Below are positions 18,065 through 24,620 of a DNA stretch of 64,000 bases, piece by piece. The translations under genes and the position numbers were made by a program. Each line of letters opens with the position of its first letter. Positions within the stretch are counted from its first letter, which is position 1. This DNA is from Streptomyces spinoverrucosus (GTDB lineage: Bacteria > Actinomycetota > Actinomycetes > Streptomycetales > Streptomycetaceae), in NCBI RefSeq assembly GCF_015712165.1, contig NZ_JADPZX010000001.1, positions 3,737,001 to 3,801,000 of the forward strand, given 5' to 3'. The notes under the pieces were generated by a model, which did no database searches, was not told where the DNA came from, and saw only the letters and a list, made by a program, of their open reading frames with translations.

Positions 18065-18577
18065 ATGGGGACGAATGGATCGACCATGCTCGAGCCTTTA
18101 CGGCAGGGCCTTCCGCCGCTTGATCCCACGGCAGTGTCCAACGCCGCCTCCTGCGCCCTGCCCGCCCGCTACGAAGCGGTGCGCGAGGCGCGGCAGTTCA
18201 CCCGCAGAACGCTCGACCAGTGGGACGTGGGCCACCGTTTCGACGACGTCTGCCTGGTGGTCTCCGAACTGGTCACCAACGCCCTGCGGCATGCCCTGCC
18301 GGCTGTCGCCCCGCGCCCGCCGGCCAGGGAGGGTGCGCACGAGCCGCCGCAGGTGCGGTTGCACCTGATGCGCTGGACCGAGCGGCTGGTGTGCGCGGTG
18401 CGCGACCCCAGCAACGACAGTCCGGTCGCGCGCGAGGCGGACGACTTCTCGGCGGAGTCCGGTCGCGGACTGTTCCTCGTCGACTCCTTCTGCGACAGCT
18501 GGGGCTGGCACCCGCTGGCCGGCACGCTGAGCGGCAAGGTCGTCTGGGCGATGTTCCGGCTGCAGCCGGAGGGCTGA
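18065..18577 (+). CDS. anti-sigma-factor-like ATP-binding protein (HATPase_c)
   Basis: This 170-residue cytoplasmic protein has the GHKL ATPase fold of RsbW/SpoIIAB-like proteins. The N-box VSELVTNALRHALP near residue 68 is intact, as is the G-box SGRGLFLVDSFCDSWGW near residue 135. I chose ATG 18065 because GGGGAG lies eight bases upstream; GTG at 18056 is possible. In Streptomyces such small ATPases are encoded beside XRE-DUF5753 and DUF397 genes, and their partners are largely unknown. It shares a promoter-proximal 29-bp element with the DUF397 gene and is followed by a strong hairpin. Confidence 0.88.
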   Translation: MGTNGSTMLEPLRQGLPPLDPTAVSNAASCALPARYEAVREARQFTRRTLDQWDVGHRFDDVCLVVSELVTNALRHALPAVAPRPPAREGAHEPPQVRLHLMRWTERLVCAVRDPSNDSPVAREADDFSAESGRGLFLVDSFCDSWGWHPLAGTLSGKVVWAMFRLQPEG

Positions 18578-18579
18578 GA

Positions 18580-18607
18580 AACCTCGGCACCTTCTGGTGC
18601 CGAGGTT
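18580..18607 (+). terminator. 12-bp stem-loop after the ATPase gene
   Basis: Bases 18580-18591 pair with 18596-18607 around a TTCT loop, starting three bases after the ATPase stop. It lies between convergent genes, so it may work for both. Confidence 0.8.
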
Positions 18608-18669
18608 CTACGCGCGTTACGCGTGTTGCGGCGAGTCGGCGACCGGTCACCCGGCCCGCTCGTGCGGTC

Positions 18670-18969
18670 TCAGCCCGCGATCAGATGATCGAACTCACCG
18701 TCCTTCACGCCCAGGAGCATCGCCTCGATCTCCGCGCGCGTGTAGACGAGCGCCGGCCCGTCCGGGAAGTTCGAGTTGCGCACCGCCACTCTCCCGCCCG
18801 GCAGCCGCGCGAACTCCACGCAGGACCCCTGCGAGTTGCTGTGCCGGCTCTTCTGCCAGGCCACCCCGCGCAGCTTCGTGGCGGCCATGCCGTTGTACAC
18901 GCCGGACGCGCCGGCGCCGTGGTGCACGTAACCGTCGTACACGTCACCGTCGTACACGTCGTGATCCAC
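18670..18969 (-). CDS. DUF397 domain protein
   Basis: The C-terminal 70 residues match DUF397: WQKSRHSNSQGSCVEFARL, then VAVRNSNFPDGPALVYTRAE and the FDHLIAG end. The N-terminal 27 residues are unusual, with a repeated DVYDG unit and YVHHG. A DUF397-only start would be ATG 18888, but no ribosome-binding site precedes it, whereas GTG 18969 has GGGGAG six bases upstream, so I keep the long form. DUF397 proteins accompany XRE-DUF5753 regulators and are thought to act as their small partners. A near-identical 29-bp element lies 81 bases upstream. Confidence 0.86.
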   Translation of the reverse strand: MDHDVYDGDVYDGYVHHGAGASGVYNGMAATKLRGVAWQKSRHSNSQGSCVEFARLPGGRVAVRNSNFPDGPALVYTRAEIEAMLLGVKDGEFDHLIAG

Positions 18970-19050
18970 AGGTCGCTCCCCGGTGGTGCACTGGCTGGTG
19001 TGGCCATGGATGCAGTGGTCAACTGAGCCGGATCATAACCTTGTTCATGT

Positions 19051-19079
19051 GCAGATGCATGGGCAGATGCACGTGCACG
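19051..19079 (-). promoter_or_regulatory. shared 29-bp element, copy 2 (upstream of DUF397 gene)
   Basis: On the minus strand this is the same sequence as 17961-17989 with one substitution (T to A). It lies in the same orientation and at nearly the same distance from the DUF397 start as copy 1 does from the ATPase start. Confidence 0.75.
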
Positions 19080-19115
19080 GGGGGTGTTCCTGCGGTTACA
19101 GCTTTGACGACCGCT

Positions 19116-19592
19116 TTACCGAAGCCGTTCCAGCGTCTGCCCCAGGGATCGCAAGACATGCGACCGCCAGCCCCCGTCCATGATCTTCCGCGCCATCAAC
19201 TGCGCCGGGTCGTCCGGATCGAATCCTTCGTGCACTAGGAACAGACGCGTTCCGCGCCCTTCCTGTTCCAGCGTCCACGTGATGGTCCAGTCGGCCGCGT
19301 TCGCGGGATCGGGGTCCGCCCACCGGACGCGCAGCATCCGCTCGGTGTCGTAGGCGAGTACGCGCACCTCCACGACACCGGAGAAGTTGGTGTTGGGGCG
19401 GGGCACGGAGGTCATCCGGTAGCGGTGGCCGACCTCCAGGCGGAAGTCCTCGGAGCCGGGCATCTGCCACTGCGCCAGCAGTTCGGGGTCGGTCAGCGCC
19501 CGCCAGACCTTGGCGGGCGGGTGCGGGAAGAACTGGTCGACGCGGATGACGGTGAGGTCGTCACCGTCTGCGGCGTGGGGCGGGCTGCTCAT
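19116..19592 (-). CDS. SRPBCC/AHSA1-type ligand-binding protein
   Basis: The 158-residue protein has the START-like fold of the AHSA1 family: VIRVDQFFPHPPAKVWRALTDPELLAQW at the beginning, a central acidic region, and the closing MDGGWRSHVLRSLGQTLE helix. Such proteins bind hydrophobic ligands, and their role is rarely known. Its start overlaps the ArsR stop by four bases, and the VOC gene precedes that by eight bases, so the three form one operon. ArsR plus AHSA1 is a very common pairing in which the regulator controls its neighbour. Confidence 0.88.
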   Translation of the reverse strand: MSSPPHAADGDDLTVIRVDQFFPHPPAKVWRALTDPELLAQWQMPGSEDFRLEVGHRYRMTSVPRPNTNFSGVVEVRVLAYDTERMLRVRWADPDPANAADWTITWTLEQEGRGTRLFLVHEGFDPDDPAQLMARKIMDGGWRSHVLRSLGQTLERLR

Positions 19593-19954
19593 GTCGGCTC
19601 ATCGTCGGGCATGCGGTCCAGCAGATCGCCGAGGCCCGTCAACCGCTCGCGCCAGAACCGCTCGTACGGATGGAGCCAGTCCTGTACGTCGGCGAGCGGG
19701 GCCGCCTCCAGGCGGTAGATGCGTTGTCGGCCGGAACGCTGCTCGGAGACCAGCCCGGCGTCCCGGAGCACCTTCAGATGCTCCGAGAGGCTGGGCCGGC
19801 GCATGTCGAAGTGGTCGGCCAGGGCCTGGACGGGCTGCGGCCCGCCGTCGCGCAGCAGCCGCAGCACCTCACGGCGCGTGGCGTTGGCGAGCGCGGCGAA
19901 AACACGGTCGGCGGTGTCGGCGGCGGCACCCGCCCCGGCCCCGGTGGTGGTCAT
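19589..19954 (-). CDS. ArsR-family winged-helix regulator
   Basis: The 121-residue protein is an ArsR-type winged helix: RVFAALANATRREVLRLL at residues 17-34, the recognition helix MRRPSLSEHLKVLRDAGLV near 51-69, and the wing RQRIYRLE. No metal-binding Cys pair is visible, so it belongs to the metal-free branch usually linked to AHSA1 proteins. It overlaps the downstream AHSA1 gene by four bases and follows the VOC gene by eight bases. A 21-bp perfect inverted repeat upstream of the operon could be its operator as well as a terminator. Confidence 0.9.
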   Translation of the reverse strand: MTTTGAGAGAAADTADRVFAALANATRREVLRLLRDGGPQPVQALADHFDMRRPSLSEHLKVLRDAGLVSEQRSGRQRIYRLEAAPLADVQDWLHPYERFWRERLTGLGDLLDRMPDDEPT

Positions 19955-19961
19955 GGCGTCG

Positions 19962-20348
19962 TCAGAAGCCTTCCTTCTCCGTCAGCAGCATCAGACCGTT
20001 GCCGTCGGGGTCCCGGAAGGCGGCCATCCGCCCCCAGGGGTGGTCGTCCGGGCCCTCCACCCGCACACCCGCTTCCGCGAGCCGGGCGCAGTCGGCGTCG
20101 ACATCGGTCGTGACCAACATGATCCCCCGGGTGGAACCGGGCTCGAAACCACCCATCCCGGGCCCGGAGAGCGTGAACACGGTCTGCGCGCCGCGCGGGG
20201 CGACCTGGAGCCAGCGGCCGGGGGGCATCTGGAGATCGGCGGTGACCTCGAAGCCGAGGACCTCCGTGTAGAAGCGCAGGGCTCGGTCCTGGTCGGCGAC
20301 GGGGACGGTGATGAAGGAGGCGTGGGTGATGTTCGTGGGGATGCTCAT
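19962..20348 (-). CDS. VOC-family protein (glyoxalase/bleomycin-resistance fold)
   Basis: The 128-residue protein has the paired beta-alpha-beta modules of the vicinal-oxygen-chelate fold: SFITVPVADQDRALRFYTEVLGFEV at the start, then FRDPDGNGLMLL near the end, which carries the usual metal-side residues. The reaction is not evident; relatives include antibiotic-binding proteins and small-molecule isomerases. It is the first gene of the VOC-ArsR-AHSA1 operon. The start at ATG 20348 lies 11 bases from the large inverted repeat. Confidence 0.87.
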   Translation of the reverse strand: MSIPTNITHASFITVPVADQDRALRFYTEVLGFEVTADLQMPPGRWLQVAPRGAQTVFTLSGPGMGGFEPGSTRGIMLVTTDVDADCARLAEAGVRVEGPDDHPWGRMAAFRDPDGNGLMLLTEKEGF

Positions 20349-20358
20349 GGAAACGAAG

Positions 20359-20407
20359 ATAGGTAGGAGATTCCCTACGAATCAAGCGTAGGGAATCTCC
20401 TACCTAT
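20359..20407. terminator. 21-bp perfect stem-loop between rpsR and the VOC operon
   Basis: Bases 20359-20379 pair perfectly with 20387-20407 around a 7-nt loop (AATCAAG). It follows rpsR and precedes the VOC gene, so it can end the ribosomal transcript. Its position against the VOC start also allows an operator role. Confidence 0.75.
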
Positions 20408-20446
20408 AGGCCGTCCGCCTCCGCGGGCCTCGGTGGCGGACGGACG

Positions 20447-20680
20447 TCAGCGGCTGGAGTAGGGCAGCAACGCCATCTCCCGCGCGTTCTTGATCGCGCG
20501 GGCCAGCAGTCGCTGCTGCTGGGCCGAGACGCGGGTGACACGGCGGCTGCGGATCTTGCCGCGGTCGGAGATGAACTTCCGCAGCAGGTCGGTGTCCTTG
20601 TAGTCGATGTACGTGATCCCGGCCTGGTCCAGCGGGTTGGGGCGGTTCTTGGCGGGCTTGCGGTCGGTCTTGCGGGGCAT
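20447..20680 (-). CDS. rpsR: 30S ribosomal protein S18, cysteine-free paralogue
   Basis: S18 binds the platform of the small ribosomal subunit next to S6. The 77-residue sequence has the typical [20 protein letters not shown] beginning and the [19 protein letters not shown] core. It has no cysteine, marking it as the zinc-independent form. It starts at ATG 20680, seven bases after the COG0523 gene. It closes the minus-strand arm of the cluster L33-L31-COG0523-S18, the gene set known in actinobacteria to be induced by zinc starvation through Zur. It is followed by a strong hairpin. Confidence 0.94.
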   Translation of the reverse strand: MPRKTDRKPAKNRPNPLDQAGITYIDYKDTDLLRKFISDRGKIRSRRVTRVSAQQQRLLARAIKNAREMALLPYSSR

Positions 20681-20687
20681 GGCGGGG

Positions 20688-21842
20688 TCAGACCTCCAGA
20701 AGGGTGTCGAAGGCGGGCGGCAGCCGCTTCCAGGCATCGCGCCCGGCGGCGTACTCGGCGTCGGTGAGCAGGCAGGACTCCAGCAGGTGGGCGAGCCCCT
20801 CGCGGTCCAGCCCGGGGGACGTGAAGACCAGGTGCTGGCAGCGGTCGCCGTGCTCCGGGTGCCAGTCCAGCGCGGCGGCGGCACGGCGCACCGGCGGCAC
20901 CATGTCCCAGGCGGCGTCGGGCAGCGAGGCGAGCCACGGGCCCGCGCTCTCCACGCACAGCGCACCGCCGGCGGCGTCCCAGTGCAGCAGCGTGTCCGGC
21001 CGGTCGGCGAGCCAGAACCGGCCCCGGCTGCGCGCTGCGGCGCAGGTCAGGTCCTCCAGCGCCTGGTAGAGCCGCTCGGGGTGGAAGGGGCGGCGCCGGT
21101 GCCAGACGAGGGTGGCGACCCCGCGCGCGTCGGCCTCGGTCGGCAGGAGCGCGCACGCGGGGTGCTGGGCCGCGGCGGCGGCCTCCACGTCGAAACCGGC
21201 GAGGGCGGCACGGGCGAGGGGTGAGGGCGTGCCGCCCGGCAGGCCACCGTCGCCGATCCGAACCTGGCGGGCCGTCGGATGGAGCTGGGCCAGCAGCTCG
21301 CGGTCCTCGTCGTCGGCCTCCGGGGAGTCCAGGAGGGCGAGGACGGGGGCGTACTCCAGCTGCCGTGCGAAGGTGTCGGCGACGGTCCGCTGGTCGGTGG
21401 CGGCCGCGGCGAGGCCGCCCTCGGCGAGGTCGTCGCCGTTGCCGAGGTACGGCAGCAGCAGCGCGGGGTCGACGGCGGTGATCACGCCGGTGACCGTGAG
21501 CCCGCCGGACGTGACCACCTCGGCCATGGCCTTCGGCTCGACGGAGTCCCACAGCTCGACGACCGCGAGCGGAGTGTCACCGGCGTCCGCGAGCCGTTCC
21601 AGCTCCGGGACGAGGTCCTCGCGCAGCGCACAGCACGCGCAGTCGTTGACGAGGGGCGTCTCACCGGCGTCCCGGATGCCGGTGGCGTCGCGGACGGTCC
21701 GCACGACGGTGCCGGCCGCGGCGGTCGCCAGGTCGTGGTGGAGTACGACACTGCCGGGCACGTCGGCGAGCAGTTGCTCGACGGCGGCCCTGCGGGCGTC
21801 GGCGTGCAGCCCGCCGACGATGACGACGGAGAGCTCGGGCAT
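20688..21842 (-). CDS. CobW/COG0523 family protein lacking a canonical P-loop
   Basis: COG0523 proteins are G3E GTPases that handle zinc or cobalt. The hallmark CxCC motif is present in [17 protein letters not shown] near residues 66-80, and the C-terminal CobW domain (residues 245-375) is recognisable by [10 protein letters not shown] and HQLVF-like [11 protein letters not shown]. The N-terminal GxxGxGKT loop, however, is replaced by [11 protein letters not shown] near residue 10, without Lys-Thr, so GTP binding is doubtful. It sits in a zinc-starvation ribosomal cluster between L31 and S18, three bases after L31, which points to zinc handling. Mycobacterial relatives in similar clusters also have altered loops, as far as I recall. 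Confidence 0.85.
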   Translation of the reverse strand: MPELSVVIVGGLHADARRAAVEQLLADVPGSVVLHHDLATAAAGTVVRTVRDATGIRDAGETPLVNDCACCALREDLVPELERLADAGDTPLAVVELWDSVEPKAMAEVVTSGGLTVTGVITAVDPALLLPYLGNGDDLAEGGLAAAATDQRTVADTFARQLEYAPVLALLDSPEADDEDRELLAQLHPTARQVRIGDGGLPGGTPSPLARAALAGFDVEAAAAAQHPACALLPTEADARGVATLVWHRRRPFHPERLYQALEDLTCAAARSRGRFWLADRPDTLLHWDAAGGALCVESAGPWLASLPDAAWDMVPPVRRAAAALDWHPEHGDRCQHLVFTSPGLDREGLAHLLESCLLTDAEYAAGRDAWKRLPPAFDTLLEV

Positions 21843-21845
21843 GGG

Positions 21846-22094
21846 CTAGCCCTGCTTCCCGTACCGGCGTTCGAAGCGCTCGACGCGTCCGGCGGTGTCC
21901 AGGACTCGGGCGGTGCCGGTGTAGAAGGGGTGGCTGACGTTGGAGATCTCGACGTCGACGACCGGGTAGGTGTTGCCGTCCTCCCACTCGATCGTCTTCT
22001 CGCTGGTCATGGTCGACCGGGTCAGGAAGGCGTAGTTCGCGGCACGGTCACGGAAGACGACGGGACCGTAGTCCGGGTGGATTCCCTTGCGCAT
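21846..22094 (-). CDS. rpmE: 50S ribosomal protein L31 type B
   Basis: The 82-residue protein begins [18 protein letters not shown] and contains [18 protein letters not shown] and the FERRYG end. These are features of type B L31, which lacks the CxxC zinc ligands of type A. It replaces the zinc-containing form when zinc is scarce, freeing metal. It lies nine bases downstream of L33 and three bases upstream of the COG0523 gene, in one operon. Confidence 0.95.
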   Translation of the reverse strand: MRKGIHPDYGPVVFRDRAANYAFLTRSTMTSEKTIEWEDGNTYPVVDVEISNVSHPFYTGTARVLDTAGRVERFERRYGKQG

Positions 22095-22103
22095 GGCGGT
22101 GAC

Positions 22104-22268
22104 TCAGCGCTCCTCTCGGAAGTCGACGTGTCGGCCGACGACCGGGTCGTACTTGCGCAGAGTCATGCGGTCCGGGTCGTTACGGCGGTTCTTGCGGGTG
22201 ACGTAGGTGTAGCCCGTGCCGGCGGTGGACCGGAGCTTGATGACCGGGCGGAGTTCGTTGCGTGCCAT
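22104..22268 (-). CDS. rpmG: 50S ribosomal protein L33, zinc-free type
   Basis: This 54-residue gene starts at ATG 22268 and ends with TGA at 22106-22104. It reads [19 protein letters not shown] and continues to a [17 protein letters not shown] end. It has no cysteine, unlike the zinc-binding form. It is the first gene of the minus-strand arm and diverges from L28. A TAAGAT hexamer lies six bases before the start with no Shine-Dalgarno sequence, so the mRNA may be leaderless. Confidence 0.94.
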   Translation of the reverse strand: MARNELRPVIKLRSTAGTGYTYVTRKNRRNDPDRMTLRKYDPVVGRHVDFREER

Positions 22269-22281
22269 GCTGCTATCTTAC

Positions 22282-22300
22282 TGAAAATGAATTCCATTTA
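22282..22300. promoter_or_regulatory. putative Zur box in the divergent promoter
   Basis: TGAAAATGAATTCCATTTA lies between the divergent L33 and L28 genes in an AT-rich patch. Its left half equals the Streptomyces Zur-box half-site TGAAAAT as I remember it; the right half is imperfect. It would block both arms when zinc is sufficient. Confidence 0.7.
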
Positions 22301-22330
22301 CGACAGAGTCGCTGGAGAGGTACGTCACCC

Positions 22331-22567
22331 ATGTCCGCCCACTGCATGCTGACCGGTGCCAAGCCAGGCTTCGGCAACCGCATCTCCCACTCGCACCGGC
22401 GCACCTCACGCCGCTTCGACCCGAACATCCAGACCAAGCGTTACTGGCTGCCCAGCGAGGGCCGGTACGTACGGCTGCGGCTGAGCGCGAAGGGGATCAA
22501 GACGGTCGACGTGATCGGCGTCGAGGCGGCGGTGGCCCGTATCCGCGCCCGGGGAGTGAAGGTCTGA
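22331..22567 (+). CDS. rpmB: 50S ribosomal protein L28, zinc-free type
   Basis: The 78-residue protein has the L28 core [20 protein letters not shown] and the C-terminal [18 protein letters not shown]. It has only one cysteine (residue 5), so it lacks the two CxxC pairs of the zinc form. GGAGAGG lies about eleven bases before ATG 22331. The stop overlaps the S14 start (TGATG), so the two are translationally coupled. It is the first gene of the plus-strand arm of the zinc-starvation cluster. Confidence 0.94.
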   Translation: MSAHCMLTGAKPGFGNRISHSHRRTSRRFDPNIQTKRYWLPSEGRYVRLRLSAKGIKTVDVIGVEAAVARIRARGVKV

Positions 22568-22872
22568 TGGCCAAGAAGAGCAAGATCGCGAAGAACGAGA
22601 AGCGGCAGGAGATCGTCGCGCGGTACGCCGCCCGGCGGGCCGAGCTGAAGGAGATCATCCGACGGCCGTCGTCGACGGAACCGGAACGGCTCGCCGCGCG
22701 GCAGGAGTTGAGCAGGCAGCCGCGCGACGCCAGCGCCACGCGCGTACGCAACCGGGATCAGGTGGACGGGCGGCCGCGCGGATACTTCCGGGCGTTCGGG
22801 CTGTCCCGGGTGAGTCTGCGGGAGCAGGCGCATGCGGGGTATCTGCCGGGGGTGCGGAAGTCGTCCTGGTAG
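22567..22872 (+). CDS. rpsN: 30S ribosomal protein S14, zinc-free type
   Basis: The 101-residue protein is the long S14 form without the CxxC zinc ribbon. It starts [20 protein letters not shown] and ends with the conserved [19 protein letters not shown] segment and KSSW. S14 sits in the head of the small subunit. It overlaps L28 by one base of a TGATG junction. The downstream 380 bases hold no gene but carry the 8/16-bp tandem array. Confidence 0.95.
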   Translation: MAKKSKIAKNEKRQEIVARYAARRAELKEIIRRPSSTEPERLAARQELSRQPRDASATRVRNRDQVDGRPRGYFRAFGLSRVSLREQAHAGYLPGVRKSSW

Positions 22873-22904
22873 GCGCGGTTACGGGCTGGTAGCTTGCTGC
22901 GGTC

Positions 22905-23200
22905 GTAGGGCTGTATGTGTGTACGGCTATGTGGAGGTACGGACGTACGGCAATGCGTTGGTACAGCAATGCGGTCGTACAGCAATGCGGTCGTACAGCA
23001 ATGTGGCTGTATGGCTATGCGGTGTTAGGGCTGTGTGGTCTTAGGGCCGTGTGGTTGTAGCGCTGTGTGGTCGTAGGGCTGTGTAGTCGTAAGGCTGTGT
23101 GGTCGTAGGGCTGTCCGGCCGTAGGGCAATGCGGATGTACGGCCGTACGGCAATGCGGATGTACGGATGTACGGCCGTATGGCAATGCGGCTGTACCGAC
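22905..23200. repeat. degenerate 16-bp tandem array with 8-bp half units
   Basis: The whole 296 bp divides into 16 units of 16 bp (consensus near GTASGGCWRTGYGGTC) and five 8-bp half units (GTACGGMY-like) at 22937, 23137, 23161, 23169 and 23193. Every boundary falls on a multiple of 8. The unit length is not a multiple of three and no ORF explains it. It fills the gap between S14 and a lipoprotein gene. Confidence 0.92.
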
Positions 23201-23257
23201 GGCAACGCGGCTTGAACGGCCGACACCGGCTACCGGCTCACCCCTGGGGGCATGCAA

Positions 23258-23806
23258 GTGACTTCCGCGACGACTTCGGCGGCCCGCGCGCGTGGTGTGG
23301 TGCGCCGGCGGTGGCGGTTCGCGGCCGTGGCCGCGGGTGTGGTGGGGGCGGGCGTGCTGACTGCCTGCAGTGGGGGCGGAGGCTCGGACGCGGGGTCGGG
23401 GTCGGGCGGGTCTTCTGTGAGCTCCAGTCCCAGTCCTGGTACGTCGTCGGCCGGTACCGGTGGGAGCGGCGGTTCGCCGTCCGCGGCTGCCGGGGGGCTG
23501 GAGGGGAGCTGGCTCGCCACCAGTGAAGGCCAGGCGGTGGCCCTGGTGGTCACCGGCGAGGACGTCGGGTTGTTCGCCACCGGCGGGACCGTGTGCAGCG
23601 GGCGCGTGGGCGAGGCGTCCGGCACGCAGACGATCCGGCTCGCCTGCGGGAAGGGCCAGGACAAGCGCGGTACCGGCACGGTCGACTCCGTCAGCGCCAC
23701 GAGCCTGAAGGTGACGTGGGACGGCGGTCTCGGCGAGGAGACCTACACCAAGGCCGAGGGCGGGAAGATGCCGTCCGGGTTGCCGACGGCGGGGCTCGGC
23801 TCGTGA
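23258..23806 (+). CDS. secreted lipoprotein of unknown function
   Basis: I use the GTG at 23258 (182 aa) because GGGGG lies seven bases upstream; ATG 23252 is possible. A basic n-region with several Arg residues, a hydrophobic stretch and the lipobox LTAC near residue 37 mark it as a lipoprotein, possibly Tat-exported given RRRWRF. A Gly/Ser-rich linker of about 50 residues follows. The C-terminal domain of about 90 residues has GSWLATSEGQAVALVVTGED and a single-Cys pair, suggesting a small beta-rich fold. I do not recognise a family. It stands alone downstream of the tandem array. Confidence 0.72.
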   Translation: MTSATTSAARARGVVRRRWRFAAVAAGVVGAGVLTACSGGGGSDAGSGSGGSSVSSSPSPGTSSAGTGGSGGSPSAAAGGLEGSWLATSEGQAVALVVTGEDVGLFATGGTVCSGRVGEASGTQTIRLACGKGQDKRGTGTVDSVSATSLKVTWDGGLGEETYTKAEGGKMPSGLPTAGLGS

Positions 23807-23901
23807 CGTGACCCGAGCGGTCGGGGACGGGCCGGGTGACCGCATGGTGCGGGCGTACGTGATGATCCTGGGGCATCGTCACGAACCCAGGGGATCCACT
23901 C

Positions 23902-24432
23902 ATGCGCGCCACTTCGCTCACCGTCGGCTCCGCCGCCCTCGCCGCCGCCCTGCTGCTGACCGCCTGCGGGGGCGGTGACAGCGGCGGTGAAGGTGACGGC
24001 GGCGGCCAGGACACCGCCGCCTGTGCGCTCGACAAGATCGGCGTGGAGGTCGGCCCCGCCAACGCCGCGCCCGTCGCCGGGGACACCGGCAACATCCCCG
24101 TCACGGTCACCAACCAGGGCGCCGACTGCACCCTGGACGGCTTCCCCGCCGTCGATCTCCAGGCCGACGGCACCTCCGCGACCGTGCCGGCGGACAAGGC
24201 GGCGAAGGCGCAGAAGCTGACGCTGGCCAAGGACACGGCGGCGACGTTCACGATCACGTACGTACGGGCCGAGGCGGGCGGTGATGACAGCCTCGACGCC
24301 ACGACGGTGAAGATCGGTCTGCCGGGCGCGTCGGCGGAGCAGAGCTTCGAGTGGTCCTACGGTCCGGTCGCGCTCGTCGCGGGTGGCGCGCCGGACGCCT
24401 CGGTGGGAGCGTTTCAGCGGGCGGGCGACTGA
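23902..24432 (+). CDS. lipoprotein with DUF4232-like domain
   Basis: The 176-residue product starts with a signal peptide and the lipobox LLTAC at residues 18-22, then a Gly-rich linker. The rest resembles DUF4232, a Streptomyces exported beta-sandwich domain: IPVTVTNQGADCTLDGFPAVDL near residue 70 and a closing segment after FEWSYGPVAL. Two Cys residues flank the domain start and probably form a disulfide. GGGGA lies eight bases before ATG 23902. The function of the domain is unknown. It may be the second gene of a pair with the preceding lipoprotein. Confidence 0.82.
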   Translation: MRATSLTVGSAALAAALLLTACGGGDSGGEGDGGGQDTAACALDKIGVEVGPANAAPVAGDTGNIPVTVTNQGADCTLDGFPAVDLQADGTSATVPADKAAKAQKLTLAKDTAATFTITYVRAEAGGDDSLDATTVKIGLPGASAEQSFEWSYGPVALVAGGAPDASVGAFQRAGD

Positions 24433-24436
24433 GAGT

Positions 24437-24620
24437 CGGGCGACGGGGCGGGCGTTTTCGGCAGGGGGGCAGGCCGACGGCTGAACGTCAGTCGAGCCGG
24501 GCGACGGGGCGGGCGCTTTCGGCAGGTGGGCAGGCCGGTGCGGCCGAAGGTCAGTCGAGTCGGGCGACGGGGCGGGCGTTTCAGCAGGCGGGCAGGCCGG
24601 TGCGGCCGAAGGTCAGTCGA
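24437..24620. repeat. 62-bp tandem repeat, three copies
   Basis: Copies begin with CGGGCGACGGGGCGGGCG at 24437, 24498 and 24561 (periods 61 and 63). The third copy covers the stop codon and last residues of the DUF2786 gene, so the array looks like repeated duplication of that gene's 3' end. Confidence 0.8.

Noticed and set aside
20447..20965. 172-residue form of S18
   Set aside because: The upstream part is a shadow of the COG0523 gene; S18 proper begins at ATG 20680 with the conserved [12 protein letters not shown].
22905..23200. CRISPR array
   Set aside because: Units are contiguous without unique spacers and too short (8 or 16 bp) to be CRISPR repeats.
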